From Bacilli bacterium (GTDB lineage Bacteria; Bacillota_I; Bacilli_A; RFN20; CAG-826), in the NCBI GenBank assembly GCA_017447305.1, contig JAFSNY010000038.1:1-45931 (forward strand): 45,931 nucleotides of DNA. The letters run 5' to 3'. The notes beneath the pieces are model-generated. The model was not told where the DNA came from, did no database searches, and saw only the letters and a program-made list of their open reading frames with translations. The position numbers were made by a program, and so were the translations under genes. This document shows positions 1 through 9,499 of the stretch, piece by piece. The stretch's first letter is position 1. Each line of letters begins with the position of its first letter.

Positions 1-126
1 ATCGATTTGCGCAATGGTGTCTTTGTCATAGCCAGTTGGCTTAGCAACGACTTCATTACCACAAGCGGTTAATCCAAATAATGAAACGAGTCCTAATGCG
101 ATAAATTTAGATTTTTTATTTGGCAT
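1..126 (-). CDS. Lipoprotein, N-terminal part only (cut by window edge)
   Basis: Only the first 42 codons are inside the window. The protein starts MPNKKSKFIALGLVSLFG and continues into LTACGN, a lysine-rich n-region, a hydrophobic stretch and a lipobox with the acceptor Cys at residue 22, so it should be a membrane-anchored lipoprotein. AAAGGAG lies about 8 bases upstream of the ATG. The start codon lies inside the last codons of the upstream PrsA-like gene (11-base overlap), which suggests translational coupling. After the Cys the sequence reads KPTGYDKDTIAQID, faintly like the corresponding part of its neighbour (FTGYDGKEVEV). A tandem paralogue is therefore possible but unproven from so short a piece. 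Confidence 0.75.
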   Translation of the reverse strand, partial: MPNKKSKFIALGLVSLFGLTACGNEVVAKPTGYDKDTIAQID

Positions 127-1984
127 AGTAACAAACTCCTTTCACACCGGTGTCTGGATCGATTTCCTTATATTCGTTCGCAGTTGCAGCGTCTCTATAT
201 TTAAGCGCGCAAAGTTCAGGAATCATACGTTCTTCGATACGGTTATCTTGTTGGATTTCAAGTAATTCAAGATATGTTCTCCAACTATCGTTGAGGTTCT
301 TTTCAGCGTTCCATAAGTTTTGTTCTTGTTGGATTTTGATGTAGTTTTCAACGGTGTTAAGGAGATCGATAGTCTTGTCTTCGCCTTCAATCTTGAAGGA
401 AATCTTACCGTTTTCAGCATTGACTAATTCTTGGAATAAGCGGTAGTCATAGGTGCTGTCGAAACCAGTAATCTTAGCTTCGATATCTTTGGCTCTGGAT
501 TTGTATTGAGCAGAGTCAGAGGTGTTGATGAATCCGACGAAGGTGTTCTTGTTGTATTCTTTGGTTTCTTCGTTGTAATAAACTTCTTCATCCGCGGTGT
601 AGTAGGTATCTAAGTTTGCATCATAGATTGATTTTTCAATAATCATGAAGTGGATACCATGTTCAGAACGGACACAGACGATTGGTCTGCCAACTTCATC
701 TGTCAAGATGAGTTGATCATCGTTCATAGAAACGCCTTCAACATAACGGAAACCACATTTTCCTTCGGCTGCTTCAGCGATAGAAGCATCAAAACCAGTT
801 GTGTTAGTAACTTCACCATCAAAGCCATCGACTAAATCATTATTAGTAATAACGAAGACGTTATGACGGTTAAGGTACTTGTTCCAGTAAACATTTCTTG
901 GATAGTAATTGGAGTTACCATCGTTGACTTGGTGACCATTTTTATCTTTGACATCTTCTTTGAATTCATTGAGTTGTTCAAAGACTTTGTAAGGGACATA
1001 GGATAAGCCAATTTCCGCTAATTTGTCACGGACATTGACGGTGCTATTGGTCTTAGCATCGTTAAATTTGGTGTACATGCCTAATCCTGTTTCTGCGTTC
1101 TTAGTATCAGCAGCGGCTCTACCAGAATAGAGAGCATCATAGGCATAAATGCCTAATTTGAATTCGTTAACGAATGATGTTGTTCTATCCATAATACCAA
1201 CAGAACCATTTAATCTTGTTCCATCACTGTTAATAGCGGAAGAACTATCTCCACTGTCTAATACAGCGATTTCACCAAATGTTTCTTTACCATCTCTTAA
1301 TGATTTTGCAATGGTGTAAAGCTTTAAAGCTTCTGCTTCTGAGATAGTTGCATAGTAGAAATCAGAACTACCACCAGAAATGGATGCGAGAATATGTCTA
1401 ATATGATATGGATAAGATGCGGCCACTTTTTGATCTTTGTTATCAATGAATCCTTGGCCGATGTATTCCTTTAACAACGCTGTTTCGTTGTTTCTGAAAT
1501 ACCAATCTTCGACATTTTCTTTTTCCATATTGTAGATGAGTTTTTGTAATAATTCTTTCTCATCTTCAACGCCTTGTTGTTCAAGGACTTTTTCCCATTC
1601 TGTCTTATAACTTGTACCGTTAGCGCTAGCATCCTTTTTGGCATCATTTTTCATTGATTTAATTCTGCTTTTGCAAGTGCTTTCGATACGGCTATATGAG
1701 TCAGTTGGATCTTTCTCTTTCTTCCAAAGAGCGCTTTGGTCATTTCCGTATTCATAACGGATTAAGACTTCTAACATAGCATCGTAGAATTTGCCAATTC
1801 CGGATGATTTCTTTAAGTAATCAAAGTAGACATCATCTGTGAGTACTTCAACTTCTTTGCCATCATATCCTGTGAATGTGACAATCGCTTTTGGATCGGA
1901 AGAGACTTTGCTACCACATGCAGTCACAGCGATAGCAGCAATGAAACTAGTAACTAAGCTTAATGAGAGCTTGCCTTTGTTCAT
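116..1984 (-). CDS. PrsA-like foldase lipoprotein (parvulin-type PPIase)
   Basis: This 622-residue protein has a lipoprotein signal (hydrophobic residues 6-20, lipobox AVTAC, acceptor Cys23), so it acts on the outer face of the membrane. A SurA/PrsA-like helical N-region (about 45-180) precedes YHIRHILA at 193-200, the first strand of a parvulin rotamase domain, followed by AxxLRDGKETFGEIA (about 226-240). The matching last strand, EHGIHFMIIEKS, comes only at about 441-452, so the domain seems to carry an insertion of some 150 residues. PrsA-type proteins help secreted proteins fold after Sec export. The SD AAGGAGG (1995-2001) fixes the start. The gene has its own promoter, and its 3' end overlaps a second lipoprotein gene. 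The foldase assignment is good; catalytic activity is uncertain. Confidence 0.75.
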   Translation of the reverse strand: MNKGKLSLSLVTSFIAAIAVTACGSKVSSDPKAIVTFTGYDGKEVEVLTDDVYFDYLKKSSGIGKFYDAMLEVLIRYEYGNDQSALWKKEKDPTDSYSRIESTCKSRIKSMKNDAKKDASANGTSYKTEWEKVLEQQGVEDEKELLQKLIYNMEKENVEDWYFRNNETALLKEYIGQGFIDNKDQKVAASYPYHIRHILASISGGSSDFYYATISEAEALKLYTIAKSLRDGKETFGEIAVLDSGDSSSAINSDGTRLNGSVGIMDRTTSFVNEFKLGIYAYDALYSGRAAADTKNAETGLGMYTKFNDAKTNSTVNVRDKLAEIGLSYVPYKVFEQLNEFKEDVKDKNGHQVNDGNSNYYPRNVYWNKYLNRHNVFVITNNDLVDGFDGEVTNTTGFDASIAEAAEGKCGFRYVEGVSMNDDQLILTDEVGRPIVCVRSEHGIHFMIIEKSIYDANLDTYYTADEEVYYNEETKEYNKNTFVGFINTSDSAQYKSRAKDIEAKITGFDSTYDYRLFQELVNAENGKISFKIEGEDKTIDLLNTVENYIKIQQEQNLWNAEKNLNDSWRTYLELLEIQQDNRIEERMIPELCALKYRDAATANEYKEIDPDTGVKGVCYYAK

Positions 1985-2020
1985 TTTTTTCTTTCCTCCT
2001 TCAAATTGAATAGCGCTAAT

Positions 2021-2049
2021 ATTTTATATATTACCCATTTTCTTTGCAA
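2021..2049 (-). promoter_or_regulatory. Promoter of the PrsA-like gene
   Basis: On the minus strand a -35 TTGCAA (2044-2049) is followed after 17 bases by a -10 TAAAAT (2021-2026). The start codon is about 37 bases downstream of the -10, with AAGGAGG between them. Confidence 0.55.
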
Positions 2050-2141
2050 TAAATATTTTGACTTTTTATATTTGGACGCGCCCACAAGCGCAAAGAAATT
2101 ATCCTATTTCGTGACGATATCAAAATAAAAAATCGTTTCAT

Positions 2142-2170
2142 TTGAATATGGTGGTCTATTTCTATAAAAT
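2142..2170 (+). promoter_or_regulatory. Promoter of the suf operon
   Basis: TTGAAT (2142-2147) and TAAAAT (2165-2170) are separated by 17 bases. A TATAAT at 2170-2175 overlaps but has no partner -35 at normal spacing. The predicted transcript would start near 2177, just ahead of the SD AGAGGA (2182-2187). An upstream GC-rich patch with GCGC repeats (about 2077-2092) has no assigned role. Confidence 0.55.
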
Positions 2171-2194
2171 ATAATGCGGTTAGAGGAAACATGT

Positions 2195-3013
2195 ATGTCA
2201 AAACTAGTTATTAAAGATTTATATGCCTCAGTAGAAGGAAAACAAATTCTTAAAGGTATAAATTTAGAAATTAATGACAATGAGATAGTGGCTTTACTTG
2301 GTCCAAATGGTCATGGCAAATCCACCTTATTAAATGTCATTATGGGACACCCAAGATATGTGGTGGATTCAGGATCCATCTATTTAGATGGTAAAAACAT
2401 TTTAGAGATGGCAACGGATGAACGCGCAAGAGCGGGTTTGTTCTTAGCTATGCAATCTCCAAGTGAAGTTCCTGGAGTCAGCAACTCAGACTTTTTAAGA
2501 AGTGCAGTTAACGCTCGTTTAGAAAAACCAGTTTCGACATACAAATTCTATAAAGCGCTCGATAGTGCAACCAAGCAATTAAAGATGCCTTTCGACCTCG
2601 CAACCCGTTCTCTCAACGAAGGATTTTCCGGCGGAGAAAAGAAGAGAAATGAAATGTTACAACTTATCCTACTTGAACCTAAAATTGCCATGTTGGATGA
2701 AATCGATTCAGGACTCGATGTTGACGCGATTAATATCGTCAGTGAAGTCATCAATTCTGAAAAAGAAAAAGGAAGAGGCTTCCTCATCATTTCTCACTAC
2801 GCTAGATTATACGATTTAATCAACCCTACGAGAGCGGTCGTAATGATTAACGGAAGAATCGTCATTGATAGTGATCCATCCGTCATTAAAAGAATCGATA
2901 AAGAAGGTTATGAATTCATCAAGACCGAATTAGGCATTGAAATCGCAAAAGAAGAACCAAATATGAATCAAACAAGCATTGGTTCATGCGATGTTAAGGT
3001 AAAAACTGAATAA
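2195..3013 (+). CDS. sufC: SufC, Fe-S cluster assembly ATPase
   Basis: SufC is the ABC-type ATPase of the SUF iron-sulfur scaffold; it drives the shape change of SufB-SufD needed to build clusters. Visible motifs are Walker A GPNGHGKST, the SufC-type signature FSGGEKKRNE and Walker B MLDEIDSGLD. The start is placed at the ATG at 2195 (MSKLVIKDLYA, 272 residues) because AGAGGA lies 7 bases upstream; an in-frame ATG at 2174 would put the promoter -10 inside the gene. It is first in a compact sufC-D-S-U-B operon, the usual Bacillota order, and it ends 2 bases before sufD. The C-terminal tail of about 20 residues after the ATPase fold is not recognised. Confidence 0.95.
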   Translation: MSKLVIKDLYASVEGKQILKGINLEINDNEIVALLGPNGHGKSTLLNVIMGHPRYVVDSGSIYLDGKNILEMATDERARAGLFLAMQSPSEVPGVSNSDFLRSAVNARLEKPVSTYKFYKALDSATKQLKMPFDLATRSLNEGFSGGEKKRNEMLQLILLEPKIAMLDEIDSGLDVDAINIVSEVINSEKEKGRGFLIISHYARLYDLINPTRAVVMINGRIVIDSDPSVIKRIDKEGYEFIKTELGIEIAKEEPNMNQTSIGSCDVKVKTE

Positions 3014-3015
3014 TA

Positions 3016-3831
3016 ATGGAACGTCAATCTATTAATAAATATTTAAATAAGGATAAATATGTACTTGAAGGAAAGAATAGTCCTACCTTCATGGTTTTAG
3101 ATTGTCAAAATAAAGATACGTTCAATATTGAAATAAAAGAGAATCAAAAAATCAATTTGCTTCTTTTAAACATTAAAGAAAATACAAAGTTTGATTTTAA
3201 CGTTTTAGCTAATTCCTCCCTTAATCTTAAAACAGTTCTTAAGGGTGAAGTAAAATCGTTAAATATCAACGCAAAAGTACAATCCAATGGTGATATGCAT
3301 GTTTATTGTGCTGATTTTAGCGATGGAGATGTTAATACTATAGTAAAAATTGATCTTTCTGAAGATAACACCACGGCTATGTGGCATCTTGCCTCACTAA
3401 GTGCGAAAAATGACAATAAAGAGTTTGATGTCTCATTGATTCATAACGCCAAAAACACCTTTGGATTAAGCGATAATTACGGAGTTAGTAAGGATGATGC
3501 GAGATTAGTCTTCTCAGGAATTTCCCATATCAAAAATGGTGCCAAATATTCCAAAACAAGACAAAATGCTAAGATCATGGTTTTTGATGATTTAAGCAAA
3601 GCCATCGCTCGTCCGATCCTAAAAATTGATGAAAATGAAATCGAAGCTTCTCATGGCGCCTCAGTTGGAAAAATCAATGATGAAAGCATGTTCTATTTAA
3701 CTTCACGTGGGTTAACTGAAGAGCAAGCAAAGGAACTCATTACCATGGGTTATCTCAAACCTATTTTAGTGGGCTTCGAAGATGAAGAAATTAAAGAAGA
3801 AATTTCATCTTTAATTGAAGGGAGAATGTAA
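3016..3831 (+). CDS. sufD: SufD, Fe-S scaffold subunit
   Basis: This is the SufB partner in the SufBC2D scaffold. The protein is 271 residues, well below the more than 400 of many SufD proteins, and is degenerate in its N-terminal half. It keeps the family C-terminus: EASHGASVGKINDESMFYL followed by SRGLTEEQAKELITMGYLKP, which contains the helical motif shared with SufB. Position between sufC and sufS supports SufD rather than a second SufB. It starts 2 bases after sufC and ends 1 base before sufS. The short length suggests loss of part of the N-terminal region, as in reduced genomes. Confidence 0.9.
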   Translation: MERQSINKYLNKDKYVLEGKNSPTFMVLDCQNKDTFNIEIKENQKINLLLLNIKENTKFDFNVLANSSLNLKTVLKGEVKSLNINAKVQSNGDMHVYCADFSDGDVNTIVKIDLSEDNTTAMWHLASLSAKNDNKEFDVSLIHNAKNTFGLSDNYGVSKDDARLVFSGISHIKNGAKYSKTRQNAKIMVFDDLSKAIARPILKIDENEIEASHGASVGKINDESMFYLTSRGLTEEQAKELITMGYLKPILVGFEDEEIKEEISSLIEGRM

Positions 3832-3832
3832 T

Positions 3833-5065
3833 ATGTTTGATGTCAAAGAAATCCGTAAACAATTCCCAATGTTAAATGATGATAAAATGATGCAAAATAA
3901 GAAACTTATTTTTCTTGATAATTGCTCAACAACATTTAAACCACAATGCGTCATCGATGAAGTGATGAATTACTATGTTAATGAAACTAGTAATTCTCAT
4001 CGTGGTGACTATGATTTGTGTTTCAATATTGACCAAAAAGTCCTTAAAGCAAGAGAAAATGTTGCGAGATTTGTTAACGCTGATGTTGATGAAGTTGTCT
4101 TTACATCTGGCACAACAATGTCCATCAATCTCATTGCGTATGGCTATGGTCTTAAAACTTTGAAAAAGGGTGATGAAATTATTATCTCTGAAGCTGAACA
4201 TGCTTCTAACGTTCTTCCTTGGTATCGATTAGCGGAACTAACAGGCGCAATTGTTAAGTTCGTTAATCTTGATGAAAAGGGAAGAGTGACTGCTAATAAC
4301 CTTAAAAAGGTTATTACGAATAAAACTAAAATCGTTTCCTTTGCTCATATCACTAATGTTCTAGGTTACATTATCGATGTCGAAGGTATCGCTAAAGTTG
4401 CTCATGAGCATGGTGCCATCTGTGTCATTGATGGAGCCCAGTCTGTTCCTCACATCAAAACAGACTTCAAGAAATGGGATATCGATTTCTTAGCGTTCTC
4501 TGCTCATAAGATGTGCGGACCAACTGGTGTAGGCGCGCTTATTGGCAAGCATCATTTATTGAAAATGATGGATCCATTCTTAATGGGTGGTGGAATGAAT
4601 GTCAAATTCGATAAATGCGGAGATACTTCCTATTTAGAATCTCCTGCAAAATTTGAAGCTGGAACACAAAACCTCGCTGGTATTCTCGGTTTTGGTAAAG
4701 CTGTTGAATTTATTAAATCAATTGGAATCGAGAATATCCATCAACATGAAGTTGAACTAAAGAAATATATGGTCGAAAAATTATCTAAATATGACCATGT
4801 CATTATTTACAATGCTGATTCAGAAGGAGGAATGCTCACCTTTAATATTAAAGGTGTCTTCGCTCAAGATGAAGCAACATTACTCAATTCTAAAGGAATC
4901 GCTCTAAGAAGTGGACAACACTGTGCAAAAATTCTTAATGACTTCCTTAAAACTCCTGCAACCGTTAGAGCGTCCACATATTTCTACACAACCAAAGAAG
5001 AAGTCGATATCTTTATCGATGCTTTGATTAATGGAGGTGACATACTCGATGCCTATTTTAACTAA
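3833..5065 (+). CDS. sufS: SufS, cysteine desulfurase
   Basis: SufS is a PLP enzyme that takes sulfur from cysteine as a persulfide and passes it to SufU. The 410-residue protein is full length. It shows the cofactor-lysine region DFLAFSAHKMCGPTGVGA, the EAEHASNVLPW region and the active-site cysteine in LRSGQHCAK, typical of group II desulfurases. The ATG at 3833 is chosen because AAGGGAG (3818-3824) sits 8 bases upstream; the in-frame TTG at 3815 would add residues that belong to the end of sufD. It overlaps sufU by 17 bases. Confidence 0.95.
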   Translation: MFDVKEIRKQFPMLNDDKMMQNKKLIFLDNCSTTFKPQCVIDEVMNYYVNETSNSHRGDYDLCFNIDQKVLKARENVARFVNADVDEVVFTSGTTMSINLIAYGYGLKTLKKGDEIIISEAEHASNVLPWYRLAELTGAIVKFVNLDEKGRVTANNLKKVITNKTKIVSFAHITNVLGYIIDVEGIAKVAHEHGAICVIDGAQSVPHIKTDFKKWDIDFLAFSAHKMCGPTGVGALIGKHHLLKMMDPFLMGGGMNVKFDKCGDTSYLESPAKFEAGTQNLAGILGFGKAVEFIKSIGIENIHQHEVELKKYMVEKLSKYDHVIIYNADSEGGMLTFNIKGVFAQDEATLLNSKGIALRSGQHCAKILNDFLKTPATVRASTYFYTTKEEVDIFIDALINGGDILDAYFN

Positions 5066-5477
5066 TGAGATGATGAGAGCGATCATTATGGACCACTCAT
5101 CTAATCCAATCCATAAACATGAACCTAAAAATGATAAATATGAAAAGATTCATATGCATTCTGATAACTGTATCGATGATATCGATGTTTATGTCTTGTT
5201 TGAAAATGATATCGTGAAAGATGCCTGTTTTACAGGCATTGGATGTACCATCTCCACATCATCAACCGATATTCTTTGTGAACTTATCATTGGTAAATCC
5301 AAAGAAGAAACACTAAAGATTATCGATGAATATAACCATATGCTTCATGAAGAACCATATAATGAAGATTTACTTGATGAAGCAAATGCTTTTAAAAACA
5401 CTTCTAAACAAGCGGCAAGAATTAGATGTGCGACCATCGGATTCCGCGCTGTTGAAACAATTATCAAAGGGAAATAA
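5049..5477 (+). CDS. sufU: SufU, sulfur transfer protein
   Basis: SufU is the zinc-containing sulfur acceptor for SufS in Bacillota. In its 142 residues the three family cysteines can be seen: DNC, GIGC (in [12 protein letters not shown]) and RIRCAT near the C-terminus, with the Asp of the zinc site expected near the first. The start at 5049 is decided by a perfect SD, GGAGGTGA (5033-5040), 8 bases upstream inside the end of sufS; an ATG at 5031 in the same frame lies before that SD. The 17-base overlap with sufS suggests coupled synthesis of the two interacting proteins. It is 2 bases from sufB. Confidence 0.93.
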   Translation: MPILTNEMMRAIIMDHSSNPIHKHEPKNDKYEKIHMHSDNCIDDIDVYVLFENDIVKDACFTGIGCTISTSSTDILCELIIGKSKEETLKIIDEYNHMLHEEPYNEDLLDEANAFKNTSKQAARIRCATIGFRAVETIIKGK

Positions 5478-5479
5478 GA

Positions 5480-6880
5480 ATGTCCAAGAAAGATATTAAA
5501 ACTAACGAAGATTATAAGTACGGGTTTAAAGACGAAGACGTCAGTATCGTAAATACTGGTGTTGGTTTAAACGAGGATGTTGTTAGAGAAATTTCCCGTT
5601 TAAAAGGTGAACCTGAATGGATGCTTGAATTTAGACTTAACGCTCTAAAAGTTTTTAACAAACTCCCTTTACCAAAATTTGGACCAGATTTAAGTCAACT
5701 TGACTTTGATTCTTACACGTACTTCCGTCGTCCTTCCGAAAAAGAAGCGCAGGATTGGAATGAAGTACCTGAAACAATCAAAAACACCTTCCAAAAACTT
5801 GGTATTCCAGAAGCTGAACAAAAATATCTTTCTGGTGTCTCAACCCAGTATGAATCGGAAGTTGTTTATCATAACATGCTTAAAGAAATTGAGGATAAAG
5901 GTGTTATCTTCTTATCTACAGATATGGGATTAAAACTATATCCTGAAATATTTAAAAAATATTTCTCCACAGTTGTTCCAGTTGGGGATAATAAATTCTC
6001 TGCCTTAAATGGTGCGGTTTGGTCTGGTGGATCATTTATCTATGTTCCTAAAGGAGTCCATCTAGACAAACCTCTTCAATCATATTTCCGTATTAATAAT
6101 GAAAAGAGTGGTCAATTTGAAAGAACATTAATCATTGTTGATGAAGGTGCGGATGTTCATTATGTCGAAGGATGCACCGCTCCAATTTATTCAAAAGAAT
6201 CACTTCACGCTGCAGTCGTAGAAATCGTCATTCTAAAAGGTGGTAAATGTCGTTATTCAACAGTGCAAAACTGGTCAAATAATATCGTTAATCTCGTAAC
6301 CAAGAGAGCGGTTTGCTATGAAAATGCTCAAATGGAATGGATTGATGGAAATATCGGTTCACAGCTTAACATGAAGTATCCAGCCTGTGTCCTTAAAGGC
6401 GAAGGTGCGAAAGGAACATGTATCTCTATCGCTGTTGCTGGCAAAGGACAATATCAAGACGCTGGAGCGAGAATGATTCATGAAGCAAGTAATACCACAT
6501 CAACCATCATTTCTAAATCAATTGTCAAAAATGGTGGAGTGGCGAATTATCGTGGAACAGTTAGACATCATAAAGAAGCAAAGAACTGTCGCAGTCACGT
6601 TGAATGTGACACTTTAATCCTTGATGATATTTCAAGAAGTGACACTATTCCAAACAATGATATTCGCAATAACATGTCATATATTGAGCACGAAGCAACA
6701 GTTAGTAAAATCAGTGAAGATCAATTGTTCTATTTGATGTCACGTGGGTTAACAGAAGCTGAAGCTACACAAATGATTATTATGGGATTTATCGAGCCAT
6801 TTTCTCGTGAATTACCTATGGAATATGCGGTTGAACTCAACCAACTTATCAAGATGGATATGGAAGGAAGTGTTGGCTAA
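5480..6880 (+). CDS. sufB: SufB, Fe-S scaffold subunit
   Basis: SufB is the core scaffold on which Fe-S clusters are built together with SufC and SufD. At 466 residues it has the usual length. Diagnostic stretches are [19 protein letters not shown], the EGCTAP motif, VIVGSQ-like strands ending in [20 protein letters not shown] and the C-terminal [14 protein letters not shown]. SufB and SufD share the RGLTE motif, but only this gene has the complete beta-helix core. AAGGGA is located about 8 bases before the start. It is the last suf gene; mnmG follows after 3 bases without a terminator, so the transcript may run on. Confidence 0.96.
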   Translation: MSKKDIKTNEDYKYGFKDEDVSIVNTGVGLNEDVVREISRLKGEPEWMLEFRLNALKVFNKLPLPKFGPDLSQLDFDSYTYFRRPSEKEAQDWNEVPETIKNTFQKLGIPEAEQKYLSGVSTQYESEVVYHNMLKEIEDKGVIFLSTDMGLKLYPEIFKKYFSTVVPVGDNKFSALNGAVWSGGSFIYVPKGVHLDKPLQSYFRINNEKSGQFERTLIIVDEGADVHYVEGCTAPIYSKESLHAAVVEIVILKGGKCRYSTVQNWSNNIVNLVTKRAVCYENAQMEWIDGNIGSQLNMKYPACVLKGEGAKGTCISIAVAGKGQYQDAGARMIHEASNTTSTIISKSIVKNGGVANYRGTVRHHKEAKNCRSHVECDTLILDDISRSDTIPNNDIRNNMSYIEHEATVSKISEDQLFYLMSRGLTEAEATQMIIMGFIEPFSRELPMEYAVELNQLIKMDMEGSVG

Positions 6881-6883
6881 AAC

Positions 6884-8764
6884 ATGGACTATTCCGTCAT
6901 TGTTGTTGGAGGCGGTCACGCTGGAATTGAGGCTGCATGTGCAGCGGCAAATATGGGTGAAAACACCCTGCTATTGTCATTAAATTTCAAAAAAATAGGC
7001 AACATGCCATGCAATCCTGCCATCGGTGGAAGCGCTAAAGGAATCGTCGTTAGAGAAATCGATGCTCTTGGTGGCATGATGGGTAAGATTGCGGACATTA
7101 ATTACCTCCAAATGAAGATGATCAATACTGGTAAGGGTGCCGGTGTCCAATGCCTAAGAGCGCAACAAGATAAAATAGGTTATCCTGAAAACATGCAAAA
7201 GATGATTTTATCAACCCCAAATTTAACGTTTAAAGAGGGGATGGTAACATCTATTCTTCACGATGATAAAAAGGTCTTTGGAGTGAAGCTTGAAAGCGGA
7301 GAAGAAATCACCGCTAATGCTGTCATCTTAGCGACAGGAACTTATATGGAATCACGTGTTATCCGTGGTAATGAATCTCTCGTTGAAGGACCAGATGGGG
7401 AAAAACCTTCCGTGGGATTATCTCCATATCTTAAAAGTATGGGAATCGATATTTATCGATTAAAAACTGGAACTCCTCCAAGAGTGAGAAGAGATACAAT
7501 TGATTTTTCCAAAGGAACTCCTCAACCAGGTACTCCAGGAAATTATGCTTTCTCGTATGAGACAAAAGAATTTATTCCATTTGACAAACAAGAACTTTGT
7601 TATCTAATTTATACAACCCCAGAAACTCATCAAATCATTCGTGGTCATTTGAATGAAACTGCTTTATTTAATGGATTAATTACTGGTCCGGGACCAAGAT
7701 ATTGTCCATCAATTGAAACAAAGCTTATCAATTTCCCAGATAAGGAAAGACATCAATTATTCTTAGAGCCAGAATCAAGAGATACAGACTCCATCTATCT
7801 TCAAGGTTTTTCTACATCGATGTCGAGAGAAATCCAAGAAGATATGGTCCATTCTCTACCGGGGTTTGAACACGCGAAAATTATTAAATATGCTTATGCG
7901 ATTGAATATGATGCGATTAAGACAGAAGAATATAACGTAACTCTTGAGTTACGTAAATGGCCGGGTTTATATATCGCTGGTCAAATATGTGGAACTTCTG
8001 GATACGAAGAAGCCGCGGGACTTGGATTAATCGCTGGTATTAACGCGGTGAGAAAAATAAGAGAGCAAGAGCCTTTAATTTTAAGACGTGATCAATCTTA
8101 TATCGGAGTGATGATTGATGATTTAGTGAACAAAGGAACAAATGAGCCATATCGTTTATTGTCTTCCCGCGCTGAATTTAGATTAATTCTTCGTCATGAT
8201 AACGCTGACTTAAGATTAACAGATATCGGACATGATATCGGTTTAATCAAAGAAGAACGTTATCAATCTTTTTTAAACAAAAGAAACAATATTAACAAAG
8301 CGTATGAAATCTTAAATAAAGTTTATTTAGGAAAAAGAAGCGATGTCGAAGAATATCTCACAAGTTTAGGATTTAACGAACTTAAAGGTGGAGTTTTAGC
8401 CGCGGAAGTTTTAAAAAGACCTAATGTTAGATACGCCCAGCTTAAAAAATTTATCCCTGAACTTGACGAAGTTGTTCTTGATGAAACAGGTGAAGAACAA
8501 CTTGAAATTATGGTGAAATATGAGGGATACATCGCAAAACAAATTAGAGAAGCTAAAAATATGCAACATCTTGAAGAGATGAAAATCCCTGAAGATATTG
8601 ATTATTTGAATATGGATGGTATCGCTTTAGAAGCGAGAAGCAAACTTGATAAGATTAGACCTTTTACTATCGGTCAAGCATCTCGTGTCTCCGGAGTTAA
8701 TCCCGCGGATATCGCGATGCTCATTATTAAGATTAAAGCCAAAGGAAAAGTGAAAGATGAATAA
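6884..8764 (+). CDS. mnmG: MnmG (GidA), tRNA wobble-uridine modification enzyme
   Basis: MnmG is the FAD protein that with MnmE makes the (carboxymethyl)aminomethyl group on U34 of several tRNAs. The 626-residue protein begins with a Rossmann dinucleotide motif VVGGGHAGIEAA, followed by the family signatures GNMPCNPAIGGSAKG (catalytic Cys region) and LKTGTPPRV; the C-terminal helical domain ends with SGVNPADIAMLIIKIK. It overlaps rsmG by 8 bases. The mnmG-rsmG-parA-parB order is the one often found near the replication origin, but dnaA is not in this window. Confidence 0.97.
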   Translation: MDYSVIVVGGGHAGIEAACAAANMGENTLLLSLNFKKIGNMPCNPAIGGSAKGIVVREIDALGGMMGKIADINYLQMKMINTGKGAGVQCLRAQQDKIGYPENMQKMILSTPNLTFKEGMVTSILHDDKKVFGVKLESGEEITANAVILATGTYMESRVIRGNESLVEGPDGEKPSVGLSPYLKSMGIDIYRLKTGTPPRVRRDTIDFSKGTPQPGTPGNYAFSYETKEFIPFDKQELCYLIYTTPETHQIIRGHLNETALFNGLITGPGPRYCPSIETKLINFPDKERHQLFLEPESRDTDSIYLQGFSTSMSREIQEDMVHSLPGFEHAKIIKYAYAIEYDAIKTEEYNVTLELRKWPGLYIAGQICGTSGYEEAAGLGLIAGINAVRKIREQEPLILRRDQSYIGVMIDDLVNKGTNEPYRLLSSRAEFRLILRHDNADLRLTDIGHDIGLIKEERYQSFLNKRNNINKAYEILNKVYLGKRSDVEEYLTSLGFNELKGGVLAAEVLKRPNVRYAQLKKFIPELDEVVLDETGEEQLEIMVKYEGYIAKQIREAKNMQHLEEMKIPEDIDYLNMDGIALEARSKLDKIRPFTIGQASRVSGVNPADIAMLIIKIKAKGKVKDE

Positions 8765-9458
8765 GGAAGAACTTAAGAAATATCTCATCGACCTTGGTTT
8801 TAATGTTGATGATCAAAAAATGGAAAATATTGAGGATTTCATAGAGAAAACTCTCTTAACTAACGAAAAATTTAATCTCACCGCGATTACTGATATCGAC
8901 GTTTTTAGAGAAAAAATGGTCTATGATTCCGCTTTAGCAACAAAGGATCTAGATTTAACTAATAAAAAAGCAATTGATATCGGAACAGGCGCAGGTTTCC
9001 CAGGAATGATTATCTATTTTCTTAATCCAGAAGTAAAAATGACCCTTCTTGATTCAACTGCAAAAAAGATCAATTACTTAAATGAATACGCAAAAGAGAG
9101 GGATTATCACCTAGCTTTTGCTATTGACCGCGCTGAGGAATATGCGAGAAAGCATATAGAAAAGTATGATTTTGCCTTTGCTCGCGCTGTCGCTCCTTTA
9201 AACATTTTATTAGAGATTATTATGCCTCTTGTGAAAATTGATGGATATTTCATCGCTTTAAAGGGTTCTAACGCTGATGTTGAGCTAAAAGAAGCAAGAA
9301 ATGCATTAAAAAAGTTAAATTCTGAAGTTATAGAAATCAAGAACTATATCCTTCCTGAAAGTAAAGAAGAAAGAAACATCCTTTTGATCAAGAAAAAAGG
9401 TTCAACAAATAAAAAATACCCGAGAATGTATAGTGAAATTAAGAATTCACCCTTATAA
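8757..9458 (+). CDS. rsmG: RsmG (GidB), 16S rRNA m7G methyltransferase
   Basis: This SAM-dependent enzyme methylates N7 of a guanine in the 530 loop of 16S rRNA. The 233-residue protein shows the SAM-binding motif AIDIGTGAGFPGM at about residues 68-80, then LLDSTAKKINYL and FAFARAVAPL, all typical of RsmG. It starts inside the end of mnmG (ATGAATAA overlap) with no separate promoter, so it is translationally coupled. The parA promoter follows within 30 bases. Confidence 0.95.
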   Translation: MNKEELKKYLIDLGFNVDDQKMENIEDFIEKTLLTNEKFNLTAITDIDVFREKMVYDSALATKDLDLTNKKAIDIGTGAGFPGMIIYFLNPEVKMTLLDSTAKKINYLNEYAKERDYHLAFAIDRAEEYARKHIEKYDFAFARAVAPLNILLEIIMPLVKIDGYFIALKGSNADVELKEARNALKKLNSEVIEIKNYILPESKEERNILLIKKKGSTNKKYPRMYSEIKNSPL

Positions 9459-9481
9459 TTCCAACTTTTATAGAGTATAAT
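9453..9481 (+). promoter_or_regulatory. Promoter of parAB
   Basis: TTATAA (9453-9458), 17-base spacer, TATAAT (9476-9481). The -35 overlaps the rsmG stop codon. Transcription would begin near 9488, inside the parS site, leaving a leader of only about 12 bases without a Shine-Dalgarno sequence before parA. Confidence 0.5.
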
Positions 9482-9496
9482 GTTTCACGTAAAACA
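9481..9496 (+). promoter_or_regulatory. parS centromere site (ParB-binding)
   Basis: TGTTTCACGTAAAACA matches the well-known parS consensus TGTTTCACGTGAAACA at 15 of 16 positions; the single change is G to A at position 11. It is immediately upstream of parA, shares one base with the -10 box and covers the predicted transcription start. ParB bound here would nucleate the partition complex and could also repress parAB. I saw no second copy by eye in the window. Confidence 0.85.
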
Positions 9497-9499
9497 AAT

